Shown here one piece after another: positions 1-7,659 of a stretch of DNA of 64,000 nt (positions are counted from its first letter, which is position 1; every line of letters begins with the position of its first letter). Below the pieces are notes generated by a model. It was not told where the DNA came from, did not search any database, and was given only the letters and a program-made list of their open reading frames with translations. Source of the stretch: Bacteroidetes oral taxon 274 str. F0058 (lineage in GTDB: Bacteria > Bacteroidota > Bacteroidia > Bacteroidales > Paludibacteraceae); assembly GCA_000163695.1 (NCBI GenBank), contig GG774889.1, positions 936,515 through 1,000,514 of the forward strand. The letters are read 5' to 3'. A program made the translations under genes and the position numbers.

Positions 1-582
1 CGCTCCCATCTTGGCGATGAACTTGTTTGGGTCGCTATCGTCGAGGAGATGATTGTCTTTCGGCACTCTGTCCATTACGGCGAGGTATTGGTCTTCGTCG
101 AGAAGGTCGCCTACGGCGAGAGTCTCTTCTTCGCCTGCAAGTGCTCCAAGCTGAATGACAACATATTTTTCGTAATAAACTATGGAATCGAGTTTTTTGG
201 TAGACATTCCGAGCAGGTAACCAATCTTATTCGGCAGCGAATGGAAATACCATATATGAGCCACCGGAACGGCAAGTTGGATATGCCCCGAACGTTCGCG
301 GCGAACCTTCTTTTCGGTAACTTCGACGCCGCAACGGTCGCATACGATGCCTTTGTAGCGGATACGCTTGTATTTACCGCAATGACACTCGTAGTCGCGT
401 ACCGGTCCGAAGATACGTTCGCAAAACAGACCGTCTCTTTCGGGGCGGTAGGTACGGTAGTTTACCGTTTCGGGTTTGGTTACTTCGCCATTGGAGTTTT
501 CCAATATCTCTTCGGGCGAGGCAAGACTGATAGTAATTTTCTTCAAATTACCTTTTATCTTATTATCTCTTTTTAATGCCAT
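1..582 (-). CDS. rpoC: DNA-directed RNA polymerase subunit beta' (N-terminal part)
   Basis: Encodes the first 194 residues of RNA polymerase beta', the catalytic-core subunit; the rest runs off the left edge. The ATG at 580-582 begins MALKRDNKIKGN, the usual Bacteroidota N-terminus. The zinc-binding site is intact, with Cys66, Cys68, Cys81 and Cys84 in a CxC-x12-CxxC arrangement, and the flanking text (YRPERDGLFCERIFGP, RSGHIQLA) is typical of the beta' zipper and zinc-finger region. It is the last visible gene of the minus-strand rplK-rpoC operon. It is separated from rpoB by a membrane-protein gene, which is unusual. Identification is certain; only the 3' end is missing. Confidence 0.98.
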   Translation of the reverse strand, partial: MALKRDNKIKGNLKKITISLASPEEILENSNGEVTKPETVNYRTYRPERDGLFCERIFGPVRDYECHCGKYKRIRYKGIVCDRCGVEVTEKKVRRERSGHIQLAVPVAHIWYFHSLPNKIGYLLGMSTKKLDSIVYYEKYVVIQLGALAGEEETLAVGDLLDEDQYLAVMDRVPKDNHLLDDSDPNKFIAKMGA

Positions 583-621
583 AAATTGTTTGTTGTATGT
601 ATTTTTATATAGGAACTGTTT

Positions 622-1107
622 TTATCGTTTAAGAGTATACATTTTACCAATGTAATATACAGAGATTATAGCTATAAGAGCTATAATAGAATAAAATATC
701 CAAGTAGTCGCACTGTTGGCTTTTTCCGAAATCGGAGCGGATTTTATATTCGCAGATAAGAATAAAACCATAATCAATAATTTGATCCTTATCAACATTT
801 TCGCCCCCAAAATATAAAGTTGTTCTCTGTTGTCGTCTTTCACAGCGACGGGGAAGTTATACATTTGGGGTTTTCTTTGCAACACAGATATTGCTATATA
901 TGTAATAATAGCCAATGTCGTGATGATGAAAATAGTCGATTTGTCTCCGTAACCGTCTGCCTCTCCGTATATGTCGTAGTGTATGGGAATTTCTGCCGAT
1001 AGACTACTATACGATACAATAGGAACAACTATAATCAACAGAAGGGCTATTGCCGAAAGTATTTCTATGATTATATCTGCGACTGATTGTTTTTTAAGGA
1101 CATACAT
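622..1107 (-). CDS. DUF1648-domain membrane protein between rpoB and rpoC
   Basis: A 161-residue predicted inner-membrane protein with four hydrophobic segments (about residues 12-34, 58-76, 102-119 and 134-153). Residues 40-52 read IPIHYDIYGEADG, the P-x-H-x-x-x-x-G signature of DUF1648, a domain often found in SdpI-like and other small membrane proteins of unknown role. It lies in the same orientation as its neighbours, 43 bases after rpoB and 39 bases before rpoC, and no promoter of its own is obvious, so it is probably co-transcribed with the polymerase genes. Nothing in the sequence suggests a polymerase-related function. The domain call is good; the biological role is unknown. Confidence 0.85.
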   Translation of the reverse strand: MYVLKKQSVADIIIEILSAIALLLIIVVPIVSYSSLSAEIPIHYDIYGEADGYGDKSTIFIITTLAIITYIAISVLQRKPQMYNFPVAVKDDNREQLYILGAKMLIRIKLLIMVLFLSANIKSAPISEKANSATTWIFYSIIALIAIISVYYIGKMYTLKR

Positions 1108-1150
1108 AGCGGATTAATTCACTTTTTTATTGATTATCGCTCTTCTTCTT

Positions 1151-4100
1151 TTAATCAAGTTTTATACTTAATCCCAAGCCTCTAAGTTCGTGCAGCAATA
1201 CGTTGAATGATTCGGGCAGCCCCGGTGTGGGCATCGGGTCACCTTTGACGATAGCCTCGTACGTCTTGGCTCTGCCCACTACGTCGTCCGACTTCACTGT
1301 AAGTATCTCTTGCAGTATATTCGATGCTCCGAATGCTTCGAGAGCCCATACTTCCATCTCTCCAAAACGCTGTCCGCCGAACTGAGCTTTACCTCCGAGA
1401 GGTTGCTGAGTGATAAGCGAATATGGACCGATGGAGCGTGCGTGCATCTTGTCGTCGACCATGTGTCCGAGCTTGAGCATATATATAACTCCTACCGTAG
1501 CCGGTTGGTCGAAACGCTCGCCTGTGCCTCCGTCGTACAGGTATGTTTTACCGTATTCGGGTACACCTGCTTTTTCTGTCCACTCGCTAAGGTCTTCCAA
1601 GCGTGCACCGTCGAAGATGGGAGTAGCAAACTTGACTCCGAGTTCCTTACCTGCCCAGCCGAGAACCGTCTCGAATATCTGTCCGAGGTTCATACGCGAC
1701 GGCACACCGAGCGGGTTGAGTACTATATCTACCGGAGTACCGTCTGCAAGATACGGCATATCTTCCTGACGTACTATTTTCGATACGATACCCTTATTAC
1801 CGTGGCGACCTGCCATCTTGTCGCCTACGCGTATTTTACGTTTCTTGGCAACGTATACTTTTGCAAGCTGTATGATACCCGAAGGCAGTTCGTCTCCTAT
1901 GGTAAGGTTGAATTGTTTACGTTTTAGCTCGGCGTCGTACTCTTTGTACTGGCGCAGGTAGTTGGTAACTATCTGACGAATCTGAGTGTTTCGTTTTTCG
2001 TCGGTAGTCCATCTATTGAGCTGAGCCACTGTATAATCTATATCGGCAAGCTGCTTCTGGGTAAATTTGCTTCCTTTCGGGATAAGTTCCGTACCGAGAA
2101 TATCCTTTATGCCCTGTGAGGTCTTACCTGCCGTTACTTCCAATAGTTTGTCTACGAGTATCTTTTTCAGAGCCGTAGCTTTGTTGTTAAACTCTTCTTT
2201 GAGAGCCTCCATCTCTGCCTTTTCTTCGGCTTTTGTTTTTTTGTTTTTTATGGCTCTCGAATAGAGGTCTCTGCCTATTACCACACCGCTAAGCGATGGA
2301 GATGCTTTCAGCGAAGCGTCTTTTACGTCGCCCGCTTTGTCGCCGAAGATAGCACGTAGCAGTTTCTCCTCAGGCGTTGGGTCTGTCTCTCCCTTTGGTG
2401 TTATCTTACCTATTATAATGTCGCCCGGCATAATATGTGCTCCAAGGCGGATTATACCGTTTTCGTCGAGGTTTTTGGTTGCATCTTCCGATATATTGGG
2501 TATATCGGAGGTAAGCTCTTCCATACCGCGTTTGGTTTCACGTACTTCGAGCGAATATTCCGATACGTGCACCGAAGTGAATATATCTTCTCGCACCACC
2601 TTTTCGTTTATAACGATGGCATCTTCGTAGTTATATCCTTTCCAAGGCATAAATGCTACTTTCAGGTTGCGTCCGAGAGCAAGTTCGCCGTTTTCGGTCG
2701 AAAAACCTTCGGTAAGAATTTGGTCTTTGGTAACGCGGTCGCCCTTGCGAACCAGCGGATGAAGGTCGATGACCGTATCTTGGTTGGTACGCTGGAACTT
2801 CGGTAAATTATATGTCTTGGTCGAACCCACAAAATTAACAAACTCTTCTGCTTCGGTTCTGTCGTATTTTATTACGATTGTTTTGGCATCTACAAACTCT
2901 ATAGTACCGTTACCTTCTGCCATTATCTGGGTACGAGAGTCGTGTATCATCTGTTTTTCGATACCTGTACCCACGATAGGAGCTTCGGGACGAAGCAGAG
3001 GCACAGCCTGACGCATCATATTGGAGCCCATCAGAGCACGGTTGGCGTCGTCGTGTTCGAGGAACGGTATCAGTGCTGCCGCAAGCGATGCTATCTGTTG
3101 CGGAGCAACGTCCATCAGCTCTACCTGTTCGGGTGAGATTACAGGGTAGTCGGCATCCTGACGAGCTTTCACTCTGTCGAGGATAAAGTGTCCTTGGTCG
3201 TCGAGCGGAGCATTGCCTTGTGCAATGAATTTGCCTTCTTCGTCTTCGGCTGTAAGGTATATTACTTTTTTCGGGTCGTTGTCTACTACGCTGTCGCTGA
3301 CTTTACGATACGGCGTCTCTATAAAGCCCAATCCGTCTATCTTGGCAAAGATACAAAGCGACGATATAAGCCCGATATTAGGACCTTCGGGGTCTCGATA
3401 GGACACAGACGACCGTAGTGTGTGTAGTGTACGTCGCGAACCTCGAATCCTGCTCTGTCGCGACTCAGACCACCGGGACCGAGAGCCGACAGACGGCGTT
3501 TGTGTGTGATTTCGGCCAATGGATTCTGCTGGTCCATAAACTGAGAGAGGGCATTGGTGCCGAAATATGTATTGATGACGGAAGATATTGTCTTGGCATT
3601 TATCAGATCTATCGGGGTAAATACCTCGTTATCACGAACATTCATACGCTCGCGGATAGTCCTTGCCATACGAGCCAGACCTACTCCAAACTGAGCATAG
3701 AGCTGTTCGCCGACAGTACGTACGCGGCGGTTGCTCAAATGGTCTATGTCGTCTACTATTACCTTGCCGTTTATTAACTCTATTAAGTATTTGATTATCT
3801 CTATAATATCTTTTTTCGTGAGGACTCTTACCTTTGGGTCGGTCTTAAGTCCGAGTTTACGATTGATACGGAATCTGCCCACTTCGCCCAAGTCGTAACG
3901 TTTTTCGGAGAAGAAAAGTCCGTTTACCAAATCGCGTGCCGAAGCGTCGTCGGCAGGTTCTGCATTACGCAACTGCCTGTATATGTGGAGTATGGCTTCT
4001 CGTTCCGTATTCGACGGGTCTTTTTGTAACGAGTTGTATATGATTGAGTAGTCTGTCTTGGTGGCATCTTCTTTGTGTATCAATATAGACTGACATCCTG

Positions 4101-4962
4101 AGTCTACAATGAGTTGAATATGACGGTTTTCGAGTACTGTCTCACGTTCGATAAGTACTTCGGTACGCTCCACTGTAACCACTTCGCCCGTAGCGTCGTC
4201 TACGAAGTCTTCTACCCAAGGTTTTACCACACGGGCAGCGAGGGTGCGACCAACATATTTTTTGAGGTTTGTCTTATTTGCCTTTACCTCTTCGGCAAGC
4301 CCGAAACTTTCGAGTATATCTTTGTCCGTTTCGAAGCCGATGGCACGCAGCAGCATCGTTACGGGCAGTTTCTTTTTTCTGTCGATATAAGCGTACATGA
4401 CATTGTTTATATCGGTGGCAAACTCTATCCACGAGCCACGGAACGGGATAATCCTTGCCGAATAGAGCACGGTATTGTTTGTGTGTACCGACGAGCCGAA
4501 GAATACACCCGGCGAGCGGTGAAGCTGCGAAACAATCACGCGTTCTGCTCCGTTTATCACAAAAGTTCCTTTGTCGGTCATATACGGAATGGTACCCAAA
4601 TAGACATCTTGCACTACGGTAGCAAAATCTTCGTGGTCGGGGTCGTTGCACTCCAAACGAAGTTTAGCTTTCAGCGGTACGCTGTATGTCAATCCGCGAG
4701 CGATACACTCTTCGACGGTATATCTCGGCGGGTCGACGAAATAGTCTATAAAGTAGAGTGTAAAGTTGTTTCTTGTATCGGATATTGGGAAGTTCTCGGA
4801 GAAAACCTTGTACATCCCTTCGTTTTTTCTCTTTTCTGTTTGGGTATCGAGTTGGAAGAAGTCTCTAAATGATTGCAGCTGTACCTCCAAAAAATCGGGA
4901 TAAGGAAACTGATTTTTTGTGGTAGCAAAACTAATTCTTTGGGTTTCAGTGTTTTGCGACAT
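1151..4962 (-). CDS. rpoB: DNA-directed RNA polymerase subunit beta, interrupted by an apparent -1 frameshift
   Basis: RNA polymerase beta subunit. The first frame (ATG at 4962) gives about 525 residues, ending in the conserved HYTHYGRLCPIETP. The next conserved residues, EGPNIGLISSL, continue in the next frame to the stop at 1151. The break lies at the G4 run at 3389-3392 (C4 on the coding strand), where one more base would restore ACC-CCn-GAA. Repaired, the protein has 1270 residues, the usual Bacteroidota length. The rifampicin pocket (LSQFMDQQNPLAEITHKRRLSALGPGG) looks wild type. Both halves are fully conserved, so a sequencing or assembly error, or a very recent lesion, is far likelier than a dead gene. 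A hairpin attenuator lies upstream, after rplL. Confidence 0.96.
3389..3392. other. Site of the apparent one-base deletion in rpoB
   Basis: A four-G homopolymer on the plus strand inside the universally conserved rpoB motif CPIETPEGPNIGL. Reading the minus strand, the codons are in register up to ETP and are one base short from EGP onward. A fifth G here would restore the frame and keep every conserved residue. Confidence 0.9.
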
Positions 4963-5000
4963 ATTTGTTTTTTTATTATTGAACTTGTTGTTTTTAACGG

Positions 5001-5032
5001 AAAAAAGGTTTAGGGGAAAAAGCCCCTAAACC
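5001..5032 (-). terminator. Hairpin with T-run between rplL and rpoB (probable attenuator)
   Basis: On the minus strand a perfect 10-bp stem (GGTTTAGGGG with CCCCTAAACC, plus-strand arms 5007-5016 and 5023-5032) has a 6-base loop and is followed by six T's (the A-run at 5001-5006). It sits about 25 bases after the rplL stop and 45 bases before rpoB. Partial termination between rplL and rpoB is well known in enterobacteria and lowers polymerase relative to ribosomal-protein expression; the position suggests the same role here. Confidence 0.8.
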
Positions 5033-5057
5033 GTAAGCCTGCACAGACAGGATAGGC

Positions 5058-5438
5058 TTATTTGAGTTCAACCTCGGCGCCTGCTCCTGTGAGTTGCTTT
5101 TGAAGTTCTTCGGCTTCCTCTTTCGATACGCCTTCTTTAACTTTCGAAGGAGCAGCATCTACTATGTCTTTTGCTTCTTTCAAGCCAAGACCTGTAAGCT
5201 CTTTAACTAATTTTACAACTGCAAGTTTATTGGCACCTGCCGATTTCAACATAACATCGAACGATGTCTTTTCTTCGGCAGCCGGAGCACCGGCAGCTGC
5301 GGCAGGACCGGCAGCAACAGCAACAGCTGCGGCAGCAGGTTCGATACCATATTCATTTTTTAAAATTTCGGCTAATTCATTTACTTCTTTTACTGTAAGA
5401 TTAACCAATTGTTCTGCAAAAGCTTTTAAATCTGCCAT
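5058..5438 (-). CDS. rplL: 50S ribosomal protein L7/L12
   Basis: A 126-residue L7/L12 stalk protein, which recruits translation factors to the ribosome. The start MADLKAFAEQLVNLTVKEVNELA is the canonical N-terminal dimerisation domain; the longer upstream reading frame is spurious. An Ala-rich hinge around residues 35-55 leads to the C-terminal factor-binding domain (EEKTSFDVMLKSAG ... KEAKDIVDAAPS, ending GAEVELK). It lies between rplJ and rpoB in the usual order, with the L10-L7/L12 pair 116 bases apart. Identification is certain. Confidence 0.98.
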   Translation of the reverse strand: MADLKAFAEQLVNLTVKEVNELAEILKNEYGIEPAAAAVAVAAGPAAAAGAPAAEEKTSFDVMLKSAGANKLAVVKLVKELTGLGLKEAKDIVDAAPSKVKEGVSKEEAEELQKQLTGAGAEVELK

Positions 5439-5554
5439 ATTATTGATTTTGTTTTTTTTAAAATTATTAATTAAAAATTGGTTTTGTATGTCGGCTTTCG
5501 TCAAGAAAATTATATTTGTTCGTCAAGCACAAAAGCCATTTTTTTATAAAAAAA

Positions 5555-6082
5555 TTATTCTCTCTCGGATAGAGTCTTGACAATACCCGAAAGTTTATTA
5601 CCTCCGCTTTGGAGGGCAGAAACGACGTTCTTAGCCGGCGATTGCAACAATCCGACGATTTCGCCGATAAGTTCGTTTTTACTCTTGATTGTAGCAAGTA
5701 CATCAAGTTGTTCGGCTCCTACATAGAAACACTCTTCGACATAAGCTGCCTTCAATACAGGTTTTTGAGTCACTTTTCCGTTGCCGACAAAATCCTTTAT
5801 CAATTTTGCGGGAGCGTTGCCCGTATTAGACAAGAATAGAGCGGTGTTCAGTTTGAGCGAATTGCCGAATTGCGAAACGTCTATTCCAAGATTTTCGAAT
5901 GCTTTTTTCAGAAGAGTATTCTTTACCACGAGCATCTTGATATCCTGTTTCGAGCATTTGCGACGCAAATCGCTAACCTGCTCTGCATTCAATCCTTGTG
6001 CGTCCGTAAGGTAATATGCAGAATACAACTTCAGAGTATCCTCTATCTTGGTTATCAATAAGCTTTTATCTTCTTTTCTCAT
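5555..6082 (-). CDS. rplJ: 50S ribosomal protein L10
   Basis: A 175-residue L10 protein, base of the ribosomal stalk that binds L7/L12 dimers. The start MRKEDKSLLITKIEDTL and the segment SKQDIKMLVVKNTLLKKAFE match the conserved rRNA-binding half; the C-terminal helix VVSALQSGGNKLSGIVKTLSERE is the L7/L12 docking part. It is 29 bases after rplA. The 116-base gap to rplL contains an inverted repeat (5493-5501 with 5529-5537), but no T-run marks it as a terminator. Identification is certain. Confidence 0.97.
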   Translation of the reverse strand: MRKEDKSLLITKIEDTLKLYSAYYLTDAQGLNAEQVSDLRRKCSKQDIKMLVVKNTLLKKAFENLGIDVSQFGNSLKLNTALFLSNTGNAPAKLIKDFVGNGKVTQKPVLKAAYVEECFYVGAEQLDVLATIKSKNELIGEIVGLLQSPAKNVVSALQSGGNKLSGIVKTLSERE

Positions 6083-6111
6083 TTAAATTTCCTCCTAATT
6101 TTCAAAAAAGT

Positions 6112-6807
6112 TTATTCGTCTATACTACGAGTGTCTATTTTGATACCGGGACTCATTGTCGATGAAAGATAAACGCTCTTCACATAAGTTCCTTTTGCCG
6201 AAGTAGGTTTTAGTTTCATTATCGTTGCCATAAATTCGCGGGCATTATCCGCTATTTTGTCTTCGCTGAACGAAACCTTACCGATAGAAGTATGAACTAT
6301 ACCGTATTTGTCGACCTTGAAGTCGATTTTGCCCTGCTTTACTTCGGCAACGGCTTTACCGACCTCCATAGTAACGGTACCCGATTTGGGGTTCGGCATC
6401 AATCCGCGGGGACCGAGCACACGACCCAAAGCACCTATTTTACCCATAATGGCAGGCATAGTGATGATGACATCAATATCCGTCCAGCCACCTTTGATCT
6501 TTTCGATATATTCATCTAAACCGACGTAATCGGCTCCGGCTTCTTTGGCCTCAGCCTCTTTGTCGGGTGTACATAATGCAAGAACTCTTATCTGTTTGCC
6601 TGTTCCGTGAGGCAACGACACCACGCCGCGAACCATCTGGTTTGCTTTACGAGGGTCGACCCCAAGACGTACGTCGATATCCACAGAAGAATCGAACTTG
6701 GTAAAAGTAATCTCTTTTACAAGTTTAGCTGCCTCTTTGAGAGAGTACGATTTCCCTGCTTCAATCTTTTCGAACGCCAACTTCTGATTTTTTGTGAGTT
6801 TACTCAT
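6112..6807 (-). CDS. rplA: 50S ribosomal protein L1
   Basis: A 231-residue L1 protein, which forms the mobile L1 stalk at the ribosomal E site and in many bacteria also represses its own operon by binding the leader mRNA. Conserved blocks include the N-terminal KNQKLAFEKIEAGKSYSLKEA, VDVRLGVDPRKANQMVRG-like text, and GRVLGPRGLMPNPKSGTV. It follows rplK by 27 bases in the standard order rplK-rplA-rplJ-rplL. Length and sequence are normal for the phylum. Confidence 0.98.
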   Translation of the reverse strand: MSKLTKNQKLAFEKIEAGKSYSLKEAAKLVKEITFTKFDSSVDIDVRLGVDPRKANQMVRGVVSLPHGTGKQIRVLALCTPDKEAEAKEAGADYVGLDEYIEKIKGGWTDIDVIITMPAIMGKIGALGRVLGPRGLMPNPKSGTVTMEVGKAVAEVKQGKIDFKVDKYGIVHTSIGKVSFSEDKIADNAREFMATIMKLKPTSAKGTYVKSVYLSSTMSPGIKIDTRSIDE

Positions 6808-6834
6808 TTCTTTTTTCGGTTGAAGATTTAAAAA

Positions 6835-7278
6835 TTAAACATTTTCGGGAAATTCTCCTTTTACGGTTATACCCATACTTCTCGCAGTGCCCGCTACCAT
6901 ACGCATAGCGGATTCTACTGTGAAACAATTCAAGTCAGACATTTTTTCCGCAGCAATAGTCTTCACCTGTTCCCAAGTGATTTCGGCTATTTTTTTTCGG
7001 TTGGGCTGAGCCGAGCCGCTCTTTGCTTTGGTAAGCTCAAGCAACTGAACTGCCACCGGCGGATTTTTCACTATGAAAGTGAAGCTTTTGTCTGAATAGT
7101 ACGTAATAACAACAGGCAAGACCTTACCGGCCCTTTCTTGAGTTCTGGCATTAAATTGCTTACAGAAATCCATAATATTCAATCCCTTCGAGCCCAATGC
7201 AGGACCTACGGGAGGTGAAGGATTTGCCGCTCCACCTTTGATCTGTAATTTAATAAAACCAGCAACTTCTTTTGCCAT
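6835..7278 (-). CDS. rplK: 50S ribosomal protein L11
   Basis: A 147-residue L11 protein, part of the GTPase-associated centre. It begins MAKEVAGFIKLQIKGGAANPSPPVGPALGSKG, the hallmark proline-rich N-terminal block, and carries the C-terminal rRNA-binding domain (SAQPNRKKIAEITWEQV, then MVAGTARSMGITV). It is the first gene of the operon here. nusG and secE, which normally precede rplK in bacteria, are absent; instead rplK has its own strong promoter and a leader of about 190 bases. Confidence 0.98.
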   Translation of the reverse strand: MAKEVAGFIKLQIKGGAANPSPPVGPALGSKGLNIMDFCKQFNARTQERAGKVLPVVITYYSDKSFTFIVKNPPVAVQLLELTKAKSGSAQPNRKKIAEITWEQVKTIAAEKMSDLNCFTVESAMRMVAGTARSMGITVKGEFPENV

Positions 7279-7419
7279 AATTTACTTTTGTTATTAATAA
7301 TATACAATTTGTCTCTAATGAATGTCTTAGAGCGTAACCTCGAAAAAACACTCACCCGTATCTGCACCTCCCAATATGTACAAAAGTGGAAGCAATATAC
7401 ACACTTAGAGTCTATTATG

Positions 7420-7433
7420 TCACCCGAGGGTGA
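7420..7433 (-). other. Short hairpin in the rplK leader
   Basis: TCACC-CGAG-GGTGA forms a 5-bp stem with a four-base loop in the untranslated leader between the rplK promoter and gene. It could belong to an autoregulatory leader such as an L1-binding site, but I cannot match it to the known L1 target. Confidence 0.35.
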
Positions 7434-7472
7434 TATAACTTACTGCAAATACCCTCTTTTCCAAAGAAGTCT

Positions 7473-7505
7473 GCAAAGGTAATATATTTTTTTTTATCTA
7501 CCAAA
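7473..7505 (-). promoter_or_regulatory. Promoter of the rplK-rpoC operon
   Basis: On the minus strand TTTG (plus 7502-7505), a 20-base spacer and TACCTTTGC (plus 7473-7481) match the Bacteroidota TTTG-N19-21-TAnnTTTG consensus exactly. Transcription would start near 7466, giving a leader of about 190 bases before the rplK ATG at 7278. Confidence 0.85.
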
Positions 7506-7591
7506 TGTTTTTTTACGATATGAAAAGAGAATAACATTTATAATACAGGCTGCAATTAATTTTGTGATAATCACGGTAGGGTAGTATATGG

Positions 7592-7637
7592 AAAAAACAC
7601 ACGCCTGTATATTCATCTGTACAGGCGTGTGTTTTTT
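7592..7637. terminator. Bidirectional intrinsic terminator
   Basis: A perfect 13-bp stem (ACACACGCCTGTA at 7597-7609 with its complement at 7620-7632) has a 10-base loop, with A's on the left and T's on the right. It lies 23 bases after the stop of the minus-strand surface-protein gene and ends that transcript; its symmetry would also stop plus-strand transcription. Confidence 0.9.
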
Positions 7638-7659
7638 TGAGATTGTTATAGAACAGAGA

